DNA of 64,000 nucleotides from Paracoccaceae bacterium (GTDB lineage: Bacteria; Pseudomonadota; Alphaproteobacteria; Rhodobacterales; Rhodobacteraceae): NCBI GenBank assembly GCA_012103375.1, contig WLWX01000001.1, positions 2,770,492 to 2,834,491 of the forward strand, read 5' to 3'. Both the position numbers and the translations under genes were made by a program. Below the pieces are notes generated by a model. That model was not told the origin of the DNA, did not search any database, and saw only the letters and a program-made list of their open reading frames with translations. Shown piece by piece: positions 53,532 to 63,995 of this stretch (positions within the stretch are counted from its first letter, which is position 1; the number at the start of each line of letters is the position of its first letter).

Positions 53532-53771
53532 CTATGTGCCAGCCGCCCGCCACTTCAGCCAGTACGCGATCGACAGACAGGTCAGCATCGCGAAGGCAAG
53601 CTCCAGGATTTCTTCGGTCTGCGCCGCGAACGAGGCCTGACCGCGCGAGACCTCGATTCCAAATGGCGCGAGCTTGCGCCCCAGCCCGTACAGTGACTTT
53701 GCGATGACGATGGACGCCATGGCGATCAGCCAAAGCCACGCCCACAGCTGTAACCCAAATATGGAACGCAC
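53532..53771 (-). CDS. small two-helix membrane protein
   Basis: A 79-residue protein starting at GTG (53769-53771), which directly follows the TAG of the upstream gene. There are two hydrophobic segments (about residues 5-24 and 52-70) around a polar loop containing SRGQASFAAQTEEILELA. Function unknown. It is translationally linked to the 135-residue membrane protein. Confidence 0.65.
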   Translation of the reverse strand: MRSIFGLQLWAWLWLIAMASIVIAKSLYGLGRKLAPFGIEVSRGQASFAAQTEEILELAFAMLTCLSIAYWLKWRAAGT

Positions 53772-54179
53772 CTATCCCGGACCCGACCGTCTGACATGCC
53801 GCCAGATGACCCAGAGGATCAGAATGACAACCGCTCCACCGATCAGTTTGTGCGATATCGGGTTGTCATGCCGGTACAGGTTGGATTTGAGCATTCCATC
53901 TGCCAGGAACCGCTTGTCCAGATCCAGTTCACGCGACGCAAGCAGGAACAGGCCAACCGGAACATGCCAGACCCGCCCAAAGGCGTTTTGTGGCGCAAGA
54001 ACCAGAAATCCGACACAGCCATAGGCAAGCAACAAGAACGACGCCAACTCAATGCCGCTGCCCTCGTGATACAGACGAGAGAGATCGCCATATCTTGCCA
54101 GGTCCACCGCCAGAACAAGGACGGGTACGGCAAAAGTGCCGATGGCGAACCATCTGAGTTTCTGTGTCAGGCTACCCAC
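53772..54179 (-). CDS. conserved membrane protein with RELDLDKRF motif
   Basis: A 135-residue protein with about four membrane helices. The loop LLASRELDLDKRFLADGMLK is strongly charged for a membrane protein and resembles a motif (RE-[LM]-D-x-[DH]-KRF) that I recall from uncharacterised proteins in several proteobacteria. Function unknown. It is the first gene of a two-gene operon. Confidence 0.7.
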   Translation of the reverse strand: MGSLTQKLRWFAIGTFAVPVLVLAVDLARYGDLSRLYHEGSGIELASFLLLAYGCVGFLVLAPQNAFGRVWHVPVGLFLLASRELDLDKRFLADGMLKSNLYRHDNPISHKLIGGAVVILILWVIWRHVRRSGPG

Positions 54180-54204
54180 TAATGTTCACCGACGATTGAA
54201 CGCT

Positions 54205-54223
54205 CCAATGCGCGAAGCATTGG
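54205..54223. promoter_or_regulatory. hairpin upstream of the two-gene membrane operon
   Basis: Perfect stem CCAATGC (54205-54211) / GCATTGG (54217-54223) with loop GCGAA, 26 bases upstream of the membrane-protein start and downstream of ftsH. It may be the ftsH terminator or an operator. Confidence 0.4.
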
Positions 54224-54346
54224 CCGATCCGGCCAAAAGTCCAGAACCGGCGCGCATCTTCGCCAGTGACGCGCGTGTTACTGCAGCATATTTGCGACAG
54301 ATGATCGGCTTGTTGATCAAGCGCCCTAGGAGCAGGCGCCCGCGGA

Positions 54347-56263
54347 TCAGGCGCTCGGCTCAGGCTCCATGCCGCCGTCGGACGATTTGCCCTTGGGCTT
54401 GGTCTTGGGGATCGCCGTGACCGAGGCGGTGCCGCCGACATCGGGCGTGTCATCATCGTCGCCACCCTGCAGCGGCGCATCGCCGCGGATCACCCGCATC
54501 ATGTCTTCGCCAGTCAGCGTTTCATATTCCAGCAATCCCTGGGCCAGGTTTTCAACCTCGTCCCAATTGTCCTGCAGGATCTTTTTGGCGCGTTCAAATG
54601 CCTCATCCGTCAGGCGGCGCACCTCTTCGTCGATGATCTTGCGGCTTGCGTCCGATGCGTTCCAGTTCGACTGGCTGCCAAGGAAGCTTTCCTGCGTCGA
54701 GGTATAGTTGATGTTGCCCAGCTTGTCGGACATGCCCCACTGGCTGACCATCGCAGTGGCCAGGTTGGTGGCATGCTGTATATCCGAATAGGCGCCATTG
54801 GTCACATTCTCGGGTCCGAAGACCAGCGTTTCCGCCGCCTTGCCGCCCATGACCGACGCCAGCGAGCTTAGCGCCGCCTCTTTCGTCATGCTCAGCTTGT
54901 CGCGCTCGGGCAGGTAGAAGGTCACGCCAAGTGCCCGACCGCGCGGGATGATCGTGACCTTATGCACCGGATCGTGCTGCGGAACGTTGATCCCGACGAT
55001 GGCATGGCCAGCCTCGTGATAGGCGGTCAGCTTTTTCTCATCATCGGTCATCACCATCGAGCGGCGCTCGGGCCCCATCATGACCTTGTCCTTGGCCATT
55101 TCGAAATCTTCCATGGTCACGAAACGGCGACCCAAACGCGCGGCCATCAACGCCGCCTCGTTCACCAGGTTCGCCAGATCAGCGCCGGAAAATCCGGGCG
55201 TTCCGCGACCAATGGTGCGCAGGTCGACATCCGGGCCCAGCGGAGTCTTACGGGCATGGACGGCCAGGATTTTCTCGCGGCCTTTGATATCCGGGTTTGG
55301 CACCTGAACCTGACGGTCAAACCGGCCGGGGCGCAGCAGGGCGGGGTCCAATACGTCGGGGCGGTTGGTCGCGGCGATCAGGATCACGCCTTCGTTCGCC
55401 TCGAACCCGTCCATTTCGACCAGAAGCTGGTTCAGCGTCTGCTCACGCTCATCATTGCCGCCGCCATAGCCGACGCCACGGCTGCGGCCCACGGCGTCAA
55501 TCTCGTCCACGAAGACGATGCAGGGCGCGTTTTTCTTGGCCTGTTCGAACATGTCACGAACCCGGCTTGCGCCGACGCCCACGAACATTTCGACAAAGTC
55601 CGAACCGGAAATCGTGAAAAACGGCACGCCCGCCTCACCCGCAATCGCGCGGGCCAGCAGGGTCTTACCTGTGCCCGGAGGGCCAACCAGCAACGCGCCC
55701 TTGGGGATCTTGCCACCCAGACGGCTGAATTTCTGCGGGTTCCTCAGGAACTCGACAATCTCTTCAAGCTCTTCCTTGGCCTCATCAATCCCGGCTACGT
55801 CGTCAAAGGTCACCCGGCCATGCTTTTCGGTCAGCAGCTTTGCGCGCGATTTGCCAAAGCCCATCGCCCCGCCTTTGCCGCCACCCTGCATCCGGTTCAT
55901 GAAATAGATCCACACCCCGATCAGCAACAGGAACGGCAGGAAAGTCATGATCACCGTCACCAGCCCGGATTGTTCCTGCGGCTTGGCCTCGATATTCACG
56001 TTCTTGTCCAGCAGCAGCGGCACGACATCGACATCCGCCGGCTTGGTCGTCGTCATCTGCTGACCACCGGGGCCACGGATCAGGATGGTTTCCCCGTCCA
56101 GCAGAACGCTTGTCACCTCGCCGCCTTCGACGGCTGCGATGAAGTCGGAATAGCTGACCGCTTGCGACGACAGATTTGATGCCCCGCGCGAGAACACATT
56201 GAACAGCGCCAGGATCAGAAGGAACAGGACGACCCAGAAGGCCATGTTGCGTGCGTTACCCAA
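54347..56263 (-). CDS. ftsH: ATP-dependent zinc metalloprotease FtsH
   Basis: A 638-residue membrane AAA+ protease that degrades misfolded membrane proteins and, in many bacteria, RpoH. Two N-terminal membrane helices flank a periplasmic domain; Walker A is GPPGTGKT, Walker [12 protein letters not shown], the second region of homology [20 protein letters not shown], and the zinc site HEAGH. The start is TTG (56261-56263, [12 protein letters not shown]), chosen because a strong GAAGGAG site lies eight bases upstream and the family length results. The C-terminal tail is acidic. Confidence 0.96.
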   Translation of the reverse strand: MGNARNMAFWVVLFLLILALFNVFSRGASNLSSQAVSYSDFIAAVEGGEVTSVLLDGETILIRGPGGQQMTTTKPADVDVVPLLLDKNVNIEAKPQEQSGLVTVIMTFLPFLLLIGVWIYFMNRMQGGGKGGAMGFGKSRAKLLTEKHGRVTFDDVAGIDEAKEELEEIVEFLRNPQKFSRLGGKIPKGALLVGPPGTGKTLLARAIAGEAGVPFFTISGSDFVEMFVGVGASRVRDMFEQAKKNAPCIVFVDEIDAVGRSRGVGYGGGNDEREQTLNQLLVEMDGFEANEGVILIAATNRPDVLDPALLRPGRFDRQVQVPNPDIKGREKILAVHARKTPLGPDVDLRTIGRGTPGFSGADLANLVNEAALMAARLGRRFVTMEDFEMAKDKVMMGPERRSMVMTDDEKKLTAYHEAGHAIVGINVPQHDPVHKVTIIPRGRALGVTFYLPERDKLSMTKEAALSSLASVMGGKAAETLVFGPENVTNGAYSDIQHATNLATAMVSQWGMSDKLGNINYTSTQESFLGSQSNWNASDASRKIIDEEVRRLTDEAFERAKKILQDNWDEVENLAQGLLEYETLTGEDMMRVIRGDAPLQGGDDDDTPDVGGTASVTAIPKTKPKGKSSDGGMEPEPSA

Positions 56264-56367
56264 GGGGTCGACTCCTTCGTCAGACAGGTTGGTTCGGCAC
56301 ATTCAGTGGGTGCCAGTTGGCCCCCGCAATGCCGGTTCCATCTAACATAGGCAAGCGGGGTCTGACT

Positions 56368-57621
56368 TCAATGCGATAGTAATGTGGCGAAAAAATCGGC
56401 ACGACCCGGCTGAAGTGCGGCTTTCCAGCCGTTTTCAAGGCCCGCAAGCGGTGCGGCCAGCAGCGTTTCACCCCGCCAAACCGCCACAGAGGCCAGCAAA
56501 CTGGCCCTTGGCCGCCCGGTTTCGCGCCAATCCGGGCATTGCCGCAAGCCATCCGCGCCCAATTGTTTGACCGTGACACGTTTCAGCGGGCCGGTCACAA
56601 TCCAGCGATCATCCCAGACCTCGCCCGGTTTGGCACAGGCATCGCGGACCGCCCTGGCTTCGCGCGTGATGCGAAGATCCTCCTTGTCCGTCAGGATGCG
56701 GCACCCGGCCAGTGTGTGGTTCTTGCCGCGCGTGATCGCGATATCGGCGGCGATCAGCGCTGTTTCGCGCGGCGGATAGACGGCACCGGACACCCAGCGC
56801 AGAGCGGCGATCAGCAGGCGACGCTGCACCTCGGACGGGGCGGTTTGCAATCCGCAGCGGTCGATCACCACGTCGCCCATGTCCACCCGCGCAATCCGCT
56901 GCGCAATCTCATGCGTCTGATGGGCCAGCGCCTGACGCACCGACGCCAGATTCACAGTCACTCCGGACAAAACCTGCGCATCGATCCCCAACGGCCCGAG
57001 CGCTGCCAGCGCCTTGCGCGCCTTCACCCGTTGATATGTCGTGTCCTCGTTGGACGGATCGTCGACCCAGGCGATCCCGCGCCGGGACAACCAGGCGCGC
57101 AGGTCTGCGCGGTCCTGCAACAGGAAGGGTCGGGTCCAGGTGATGCCGTCATCACTCCAGCGATGCCGCATCCCCGCCAGCCCGTCGATCCCGGATCCCC
57201 GGGCAAGGTTCATCAGAAACGTTTCGGCCTGATCATCCGCAGTATGGCCGAGAACGATATGCGTAATGCGCCGCCCCTGCGCCCAACGCGTAATCAGGCC
57301 ATAGCGCCCGCGACGGGCCTGATCCTGCAGATTGCCGGTGGATTGGCTGCGGTTCCATTTGAGAGTTTCATGCGACACGCCGATTTTCGCGCAAGCGGCT
57401 GCGACAAACTCAGCCTCGGTCGCAGACTCTGCCCGCAATCCATGATCCACGGTCACGGCAGACAGCACCCACCCTTTTTCATCCGCAACGGATGCCAGCA
57501 GATGCAGCGTCGCCATCGAGTCGCTGCCACCGGAGACGGCGACACCGACTTTCTTCGGCCTGTCAAAGACGAACGCCCCGCGCGCGAAATGCTTCAGAAG
57601 TGCGTCTTCAGCATCACTCAA
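56368..57621 (-). CDS. tilS: tRNA(Ile)-lysidine synthase
   Basis: A 417-residue enzyme attaching lysine to C34 of the minor tRNA-Ile so that it reads AUA. The PP-loop VGVAVSGGSDSMA (about 25-37) and HIVLGHTADDQAETFLMNL with ARGSGIDGLAGM define it. The C-terminal half is diverged, as usual in alphaproteobacteria. It follows cpoB with a four-base overlap. Confidence 0.93.
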   Translation of the reverse strand: MSDAEDALLKHFARGAFVFDRPKKVGVAVSGGSDSMATLHLLASVADEKGWVLSAVTVDHGLRAESATEAEFVAAACAKIGVSHETLKWNRSQSTGNLQDQARRGRYGLITRWAQGRRITHIVLGHTADDQAETFLMNLARGSGIDGLAGMRHRWSDDGITWTRPFLLQDRADLRAWLSRRGIAWVDDPSNEDTTYQRVKARKALAALGPLGIDAQVLSGVTVNLASVRQALAHQTHEIAQRIARVDMGDVVIDRCGLQTAPSEVQRRLLIAALRWVSGAVYPPRETALIAADIAITRGKNHTLAGCRILTDKEDLRITREARAVRDACAKPGEVWDDRWIVTGPLKRVTVKQLGADGLRQCPDWRETGRPRASLLASVAVWRGETLLAAPLAGLENGWKAALQPGRADFFATLLSH

Positions 57622-58451
57622 AGACAGCTCAGCCGGTCCAGAACGCCATTGGCATTGGCCGCCGCCTGGGTCGCCGGATAGCGGACGCGCACTTCGCCCA
57701 GGGTAATGCAGGCCTGATCGGTCTGGCCCAGCACCACCAGCGCTTCGCCCAGTTTGAACAGCGCGTCAGGGGCTTTCGGACCTTCGGGCGCGCCGGAGAA
57801 GCTTGCCAGATAGGCCCGCGCCGCGTCTGAAACCTGGCCCAGTTCTGCCAGCGCTTCACCGCGCATGAAATGCGCCTCACCCGCAAGCGGGCCACCGGCG
57901 TAATTTGTAGTATAGGCATCAAACAGGCTGGCGGCACTGGACCAGTTGCCGCTGTCATAGGCCGCACGCGCGCGGTCGAATTCTTCCTGTTCGCCAAGCG
58001 CCAGCTGCGCGCCGGTATTGGCCGTTTCGCTGGAAGCGGCCTGCTGCGCCACGGTTGGCCGCGCCTTGGGGCGACCGACATCGCCGCCGATTGGCGCGGT
58101 TTCCCCCAGCGTGCCGATATCGCAGCCGGTTTCCAGCTCACAAATCCGGAACTCAAGATCGCCGATCCGGTTTGTCCCATCGGCCACCACCGCTTCGATC
58201 CGGCCATCCAGCCGCTCGGTTTGCGAGGTTAGGCGCTGCAATTCACGCTCGATCGCGTCAACCCGGTCCAGGGTCGAGCCTGCGACCTGCACCCCCGAAC
58301 CGCCGGTCGTCGACAACTCGCGCTTCAGCTTCTGCATTTCGACCAGCAGCACGGCCAGTTCCTGCTTGATGTCGGCCAGGGTCTGCGCGTCCTGCGCAGC
58401 GGCCCCCATCGGCAGTATCAGACACACACTTAGTACCAGACCTCGCAACAT
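57618..58451 (-). CDS. cpoB: Tol-Pal accessory protein CpoB (YbgF)
   Basis: A 277-residue periplasmic protein: signal peptide MLRGLVLSVCLILPMGAAA, an N-terminal coiled coil for trimerisation (ADIKQELAVLLVEMQKLKRE), a linker, and C-terminal TPR repeats (FDRARAAYDSGNWSSAASLF; AYLASFSGAPEGPKAPDAL). It links outer-membrane constriction to cell-wall synthesis. ATG 58449-58451 has an AAGGGG site at proper spacing; the GTG at 58460 is too close to it. Confidence 0.92.
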   Translation of the reverse strand: MLRGLVLSVCLILPMGAAAQDAQTLADIKQELAVLLVEMQKLKRELSTTGGSGVQVAGSTLDRVDAIERELQRLTSQTERLDGRIEAVVADGTNRIGDLEFRICELETGCDIGTLGETAPIGGDVGRPKARPTVAQQAASSETANTGAQLALGEQEEFDRARAAYDSGNWSSAASLFDAYTTNYAGGPLAGEAHFMRGEALAELGQVSDAARAYLASFSGAPEGPKAPDALFKLGEALVVLGQTDQACITLGEVRVRYPATQAAANANGVLDRLSCL

Positions 58452-58471
58452 CGGCCCCACCCCTTGTTACC

Positions 58472-58981
58472 CTATACGCCAGCACCTGCGGCAATCACTG
58501 TCACGGCCCGCCGGTTCTTGGCATAGCACCCTTCCTGCGAACAGATCTCGATCGGGCGTTCCTTGCCGAATGTCACCGTGCGCAAGCGGCTTGCCAGCAC
58601 ACCCTGTGCGACCAGGAATTCCTGCGCCGCAGCGGCACGGCGGGCGCCAAGCGCCAGGTTATATTCCCGTGTCCCCTGCTCATCCGCATGCCCTTCGACA
58701 ACGGCGGTGTACTGCGGGTTCGTGTTCAGCCACTGCGCCTGCGCGGCCAACAACTGGCGCGCCTCTGCCGTCAGGCTTGACTGATCCACCGGAAACAGCA
58801 CCCGGTCACCGACCGTCTGGCTGAAATACGCGGCCGAGGCCGGATCACCCGCGCCAGCGCCAACCAAACCGGCACCGGCGGCATCACCGCCGCCCAGGCC
58901 AAACCGGCCGGCGCCGGTGTTTGCACAGGCCGACAGGGCCATCATTCCGGTCAGTAAAATCACGCTCGATAGCTTATTCAT
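58472..58981 (-). CDS. pal: peptidoglycan-associated lipoprotein Pal
   Basis: A 169-residue outer-membrane lipoprotein: signal ending LSAC, a Gly/Ala-rich linker and an OmpA-like domain with VVEGHADEQGTREYNLALGARRA, which binds diaminopimelate in the wall. ATG 58981 follows AAAGGGTGG; an in-frame ATG at 58990 is less well placed. It is between tolB and cpoB. Confidence 0.95.
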   Translation of the reverse strand: MNKLSSVILLTGMMALSACANTGAGRFGLGGGDAAGAGLVGAGAGDPASAAYFSQTVGDRVLFPVDQSSLTAEARQLLAAQAQWLNTNPQYTAVVEGHADEQGTREYNLALGARRAAAAQEFLVAQGVLASRLRTVTFGKERPIEICSQEGCYAKNRRAVTVIAAGAGV

Positions 58982-59062
58982 GGGGTCCACCCTTTTCGTT
59001 TTTCTACGCGCCTGTTGGCGTCACATTACCAAATCCCGCCTGCGTTGCACAGACGGGGCGTT

Positions 59063-60388
59063 CTACTTCAAAAGCGGCGACCACGCCGGGTCACTCGCTG
59101 CGCCCTGGATCGGCACTTTCTTGAGGTTCCGCCCGCTGATATCCACCGAATACAGCGCCGGAGCGCCCCCCGCACCCTGGGTTTCGCGCGTGAACATCAC
59201 CACCCGACCATTGGGCGACCAGCTTGGCCCCTCATCCAGGAAACTGGCGGTCAGCAGGCGTTCTTCGGACCCGTCGACGCGCATCACCCCAATGTGGAAC
59301 CGGCCCTTGTTCTGCTTGGTAAAGGCAATCAGATCGCCGCGCGGCGACCAGACCGGCGTGCCATAGCGCCCTTCTCCAAAACTGATGCGCCGACTTTCGC
59401 CGCCCTGCGCGCCCATCACATATATCTGCGGACTGCCGGAACGGTCACTTTCAAAGACGATCTGGCTGCCGTCGGGCGAATAGCTCGGCGCGGTCTCGAT
59501 CGACGGGGCCGAGGTCAGCCGTGACTGCCGACCAGAGCCCAGCGCCAGCGTATAGATATCGCTGTTCCCCCCTTCCGAGCGGGAAAACACAACCGTCTGC
59601 CCATCAGGCGCAAAGCGGGGTGCGAAACTCATGCTATCCGCGCTGGCATCCAGCCCGCGCCGCTGTACGGTGCCGACATCCAGCAGGTAGATCCGCGGAA
59701 AACCGGTTTCATAGCTGGTGTACAGCACCCGGTCGCCTGAGGGCGAAAACCGTGGCGCAAGCACGATTGAGGAACTGTCGGTCAGGAACTGAATGTTCGC
59801 CCCATCATAATCCATCACCGCAAGACGTTTCTTGCGGTCATTCTTGGGGCCGGTTTCGGAAACGAATACCACGCGGCTGTCAAAATACCCGCCCTCGCCA
59901 GTGATGCGCGAATAGACCGCGTCGGCCACCTTGTGGGCCATGCGCTGCCAGCTGTTGGTCGTGCCGCCGAACTGAAGGCCTTCACCCAGCTGCGCCTCGC
60001 TGAAGACATCGAATACGCGGAACTTGACCACCAGCTTGCCCGAGCTGTCGGTGTTTACCGCCCCGGTCACCACCGCCTGCGCGTTGATCGGCTTCCAGTT
60101 GGAATAGGACAGCGAATTGCCGAAGGTCGTGTTCTGTTCAATGTAGGCACTTGATGGAATTTCGCGGAACAGGCCGGTTCCCTGCAGATCGGCGGCAATC
60201 ACGCGGCTGATATTGGCCGCAAATTCCGCCGCCGCACCGCTTTCAGCGGTGAATTGGGGCACCGCAAAAGGCAAGGGTTCGATCACACCATCGGTGATCT
60301 CGATCCTTAGCGGCGCATTGGATTGCGCCGTCACTGCTGCCGGAATAACCATCAGAATGGCCAGGAACACTGCTCGCAAAAGGGTCAT
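59063..60388 (-). CDS. tolB: Tol-Pal system protein TolB
   Basis: A 441-residue periplasmic protein with signal [21 protein letters not shown], an N-terminal alpha/beta domain (to about residue 160) and a beta-propeller of repeated PxxSPDGxxIxF blades ([37 protein letters not shown]). It binds Pal and TolA. The ATG at 60388 follows TGAGGA; the longer frame to 60421 lacks a signal start. Confidence 0.95.
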   Translation of the reverse strand: MTLLRAVFLAILMVIPAAVTAQSNAPLRIEITDGVIEPLPFAVPQFTAESGAAAEFAANISRVIAADLQGTGLFREIPSSAYIEQNTTFGNSLSYSNWKPINAQAVVTGAVNTDSSGKLVVKFRVFDVFSEAQLGEGLQFGGTTNSWQRMAHKVADAVYSRITGEGGYFDSRVVFVSETGPKNDRKKRLAVMDYDGANIQFLTDSSSIVLAPRFSPSGDRVLYTSYETGFPRIYLLDVGTVQRRGLDASADSMSFAPRFAPDGQTVVFSRSEGGNSDIYTLALGSGRQSRLTSAPSIETAPSYSPDGSQIVFESDRSGSPQIYVMGAQGGESRRISFGEGRYGTPVWSPRGDLIAFTKQNKGRFHIGVMRVDGSEERLLTASFLDEGPSWSPNGRVVMFTRETQGAGGAPALYSVDISGRNLKKVPIQGAASDPAWSPLLK

Positions 60389-60491
60389 TTTGTCCTCATT
60401 TTTTCCGGGGTACATACACAAAAACCTGACTCTGCCAATCTTGGCGGCGTGAAAACCGGCGACTGTCCGCCTGTTCTGTGGGGTCGCGGCC

Positions 60492-61709
60492 TCATTTTAT
60501 CCGCATCTTTTCAGGGTTGAACACAAACTCGGTGTTGCGCCATTCGCCATATTTTTCGACCGGCAGATCATACCCGTTGGCCCCACAGCGAATGATCGCA
60601 CGGCGCCCCGCCTCATAAGCCTGACGTGCAGCGGCGTCATTGCCGCCTTCGGCACTGACCATCCGGATCGAGCTGGTTTCAGGCCGCCCATCAAGGCTGA
60701 AGGTCACACCAACGATAACAGTAACCCGCAGCGCTTCCGTCGACAGCGACCCGACGTTCCAGCATTTTTCAACCGATACCCGCAACGCATCCTTTTCGCC
60801 GTTGGACAGCGGCGGGCCGGTGCTGGCGGTGGCCTGGGCTTCAGCCTCTGCCTCCGCCTCAGCCTCAGCGGCGGCACGGGCCTCCTCGGCGGCGCGGGCT
60901 TCCGCCTCTTCTGCAGCTTTGGCGGCCGCAACCTCTTCGGGTGTCGGACCGGGATCGGGTTCAGGTTCGGGGTCAGGTTCCGGCTCTGGCTCGGGTTCTG
61001 GCTCGGGTTCTGGTTCGGGCTCCGGCTCGGGTTCCAGCGCCGCCACCCGTACGGGCCGCGATTTCGGGCGTGGGGTCTGTGTGGGGGCCAGCGGGCTGAC
61101 CTCCTCCTCGGCTTCGGTCACGATCTCGGTCGTGGTTTCTTCCTGGCGGGCCTGTTCTTGTTCCGGTTCCGGTTCCGGCTCGGGCTTGGGTTCATCCTTG
61201 ATCGGGGGAATACGTTCCCTCGCGATGGCTGGCATCGCGTCCACGCCCGAAAACTCCAGCGCCGGGCGCGAGGCGACCCGGCGCGCCGGCGCCGGGGCCA
61301 CCTTGACCAGATCGGTCCCATCCTCGGGCGCATCGGGTTCGGCGACAGGCTCGACCGACGGGGCCGGCTGGGTTTCGACCGGTTCGGGCTTGCTGGGGGT
61401 TTCGGGAACCTGTTCCAGTGCCGCCTCAGCCAGCGGATCAGGCGCGATCTGTTCTGCTGCACTTTCGGTATCCGCCTGTGGCACCTCAGGGCTGAGGTCT
61501 TCGGCAGGTGTCGACACCGTTGGCGACGGCACCGAGGCATCCACCCCGGCGTCAGGCAGGATCAGGGCTGCAAATTGTTCTTCCGTGATAAGCGTCACAT
61601 CTGCGGCTTCCACATCCTCGATATGGTCGCTGTCCACCAGTCCGCCGACCATGATCCAAAGGATCAGCGCACCATGACCAACACCCGAGATATAATATCC
61701 CGCCCCCAT
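60492..61709 (-). CDS. tolA: Tol-Pal energy transducer TolA
   Basis: A 405-residue protein: one N-terminal membrane helix ([20 protein letters not shown]), a very long Pro/Glu-rich periplasmic arm with alternating EP repeats (about residues 225-255), an Ala/Glu helical stretch, and a C-terminal TonB/TolA-type domain ([36 protein letters not shown]). It spans the periplasm from TolQR to TolB-Pal. Identity rests on position and layout as much as on similarity. Confidence 0.9.
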   Translation of the reverse strand: MGAGYYISGVGHGALILWIMVGGLVDSDHIEDVEAADVTLITEEQFAALILPDAGVDASVPSPTVSTPAEDLSPEVPQADTESAAEQIAPDPLAEAALEQVPETPSKPEPVETQPAPSVEPVAEPDAPEDGTDLVKVAPAPARRVASRPALEFSGVDAMPAIARERIPPIKDEPKPEPEPEPEQEQARQEETTTEIVTEAEEEVSPLAPTQTPRPKSRPVRVAALEPEPEPEPEPEPEPEPEPEPDPEPEPDPGPTPEEVAAAKAAEEAEARAAEEARAAAEAEAEAEAEAQATASTGPPLSNGEKDALRVSVEKCWNVGSLSTEALRVTVIVGVTFSLDGRPETSSIRMVSAEGGNDAAARQAYEAGRRAIIRCGANGYDLPVEKYGEWRNTEFVFNPEKMRIK

Positions 61710-61718
61710 GCCTGCGCC

Positions 61719-62195
<477 letters not shown>

Positions 62196-62197
62196 GG

Positions 62198-62896
62198 TTA
62201 CTGCCCGTCCAGCTGGCGCGACATGATGGTGGCGAATTCATCCGCGAACGCCTCATACCCACCCAGGATCCGATCCGAATCCGCGCTAAGCTTGTTATAG
62301 AAAATCACCGCCGGGATCGCTGCCAGCAGGCCAAGGCCCGTGGCCAGCAACGCCTCGGCAATACCCGGCGCCACAACGGCAAGGTTGGTGTTCTGTTGTT
62401 CCGCAATCTCGATAAAGGCGTTCATGATGCCCCAGACCGTACCCAGCAGCCCGATGAACGGCGCGGTTGACCCGACCGTCGCCAGAAACGGCAACCCTTT
62501 CTGGAGGCTTTCGCTTTCCTTGGTGATTGCCACATCCATCGACCGGTCAATCCGCGACTGCGCACCGGGGATCAGCCCGCCATCCTGGCGATGACTGCGC
62601 CGCCATTCGGTCATGCCCGCCGCAAAAATCGTCGCCGCGCGCCCCTTCGGGTTCGGCCCGATCTTGTCATACAGAAGGTCCAGCGGTTCCCCGGACCAGA
62701 AGGCGCGGTCGAATTTCTTGGCTTCGCTGCGCGCGCGCCGGAACGAGAATGTCTTCTGCAAGATCACCGCCCAGGCCCAGAAACTGGCCAGGATCAGAAT
62801 GATCATCACGGCTTTGACAGTAAAAGTGGCCCGCGCGAAAAGCGCAACAATCGAAAAATCAATCTGCTGCGCAAGCGCAAGTGCGTCTGTTTCCAT
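62198..62896 (-). CDS. tolQ: Tol-Pal proton channel subunit TolQ
   Basis: A 232-residue three-helix protein of the ExbB/MotA family: AVMIILILASFWAWAVILQK, and the conserved GLLGTVWGIMNAF with EALLATGLGLLAAIPAVIFYN lining the channel. It energises TolA with TolR. It is first in the tolQRAB-pal-cpoB-tilS-ftsH string, 122 bases after ybgC. Confidence 0.96.
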   Translation of the reverse strand: METDALALAQQIDFSIVALFARATFTVKAVMIILILASFWAWAVILQKTFSFRRARSEAKKFDRAFWSGEPLDLLYDKIGPNPKGRAATIFAAGMTEWRRSHRQDGGLIPGAQSRIDRSMDVAITKESESLQKGLPFLATVGSTAPFIGLLGTVWGIMNAFIEIAEQQNTNLAVVAPGIAEALLATGLGLLAAIPAVIFYNKLSADSDRILGGYEAFADEFATIMSRQLDGQ

Positions 62897-63018
62897 CGGT
62901 CTGCTCTTTGTTCAATCCGTTGCCGTTTTCTTATCGACGGCTGTCCCTAACGCGCAAGTTACACGGGGTTAAGCGGGAAATCCAACAGGAACCCAATATT
63001 GTCACGCGGATGAGAGGT

Positions 63019-63405
63019 TCAGCCAAGCCTTTGGCGTATTTCCGCTGGCAGACGGATCGGTCGATTGCCGGGGCCGACCATGACAATTTCGACCTCGGCC
63101 GCAAACAATTGGACATCGTCGCGCCACACCTTCTGGCGCAGCCTCAACCGCGCCGGCGTTACCGAGGCAACCTCGGTTTCCACCCATAACGCATCACCAA
63201 ACTCTGCCGGCGCTAAGTAGTCCGCCGCAATCCGACGCACCGCGAACACCTGGCCCTTCTGCCGCAGCGCATTCTGATCGACCCCCAGCGAGGCGACCCA
63301 ATCGGTGCGCGCCCGCTCGATAAACCTCAGGTAATTGGCGTGATACACCACCCCGGCCATGTCGGTGTCTTCGTAGAAGACAGTCAGATCGAAACGACGG
63401 CTCAT
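63019..63405 (-). CDS. ybgC: Tol-Pal-associated acyl-CoA thioesterase YbgC
   Basis: A 128-residue hot-dog-fold thioesterase with FYEDTDMAGVVYHANYLRF, whose Asp is catalytic. It is genetically linked to tol genes in most proteobacteria; the true substrate is debated. Its start overlaps the upstream gene stop by four bases. Confidence 0.94.
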   Translation of the reverse strand: MSRRFDLTVFYEDTDMAGVVYHANYLRFIERARTDWVASLGVDQNALRQKGQVFAVRRIAADYLAPAEFGDALWVETEVASVTPARLRLRQKVWRDDVQLFAAEVEIVMVGPGNRPIRLPAEIRQRLG

Positions 63406-63995
63406 CCGCCCACCCGCGCCGCCAGCCGCAGCGCGTGCGACGGATCATCTGCCGCCAACGGCATCACCGGATCATAGGCCGCGCGGATAATATCGGCGAT
63501 ATCCGGGCGTAGGATCACGGTTTCCCCGGCCTTTGCCAGCGGGGATCGTTCCGCGAACGCATCCGGTCCCCAAAGCAGGATGGCCTGAGCCGCCTGTGTC
63601 AGTGCGATGTCCTCCGCCGCGAGATCGGCTAGTTGGCTGCCCATGTTCAGAAAGATTGTACATGATTTGATTGCCCTATTGTCATCAAATCGAAACGAAC
63701 GGTACTGAGTAGCATCCTCGGCCATCAATCTGTCAGCAAGGCTGACCAAATCTGGCATCATCTCATCCGTTCTAGGGACTAATGCCAATTCGACCCAACT
63801 ACGCAAAAAAAGTACAATGAAGTTAGCGCCTAACTCCGGGTCGGTCTCAGACATCTGATGACCAGCGAGTTGAACCACGGCGTCAATCGCGCCTTTTACA
63901 ACTCTTAGCGTTGACTCATCGACGCCAAACACAAGGGGGGCAATCGGACGGCCCCAACGAGCGAAAGAATATCCTTCGTCATCGTTGGAAAACAT
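63402..63995 (-). CDS. hypothetical protein, possibly extending past the window
   Basis: At least 197 residues. A helical protein with no motif that I recognise; notable segments are NFIVLFLRSWVELALVPR and a C-terminal IILRAAYDPV-like region. An ATG stands at 63993-63995, but the frame is still open at the window edge (five bases left), so the true start may be outside. It overlaps ybgC by four bases and so belongs to its operon. Its 5' part is less GC-rich than its neighbours. Confidence 0.65.
   Translation of the reverse strand: MFSNDDEGYSFARWGRPIAPLVFGVDESTLRVVKGAIDAVVQLAGHQMSETDPELGANFIVLFLRSWVELALVPRTDEMMPDLVSLADRLMAEDATQYRSFRFDDNRAIKSCTIFLNMGSQLADLAAEDIALTQAAQAILLWGPDAFAERSPLAKAGETVILRPDIADIIRAAYDPVMPLAADDPSHALRLAARVGG

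Noticed and set aside
54321-54339. GCGCC/GGCGC hairpin as ftsH terminator
   Set aside because: The stem is only five pairs with no clear T-run; too weak to list as a terminator.
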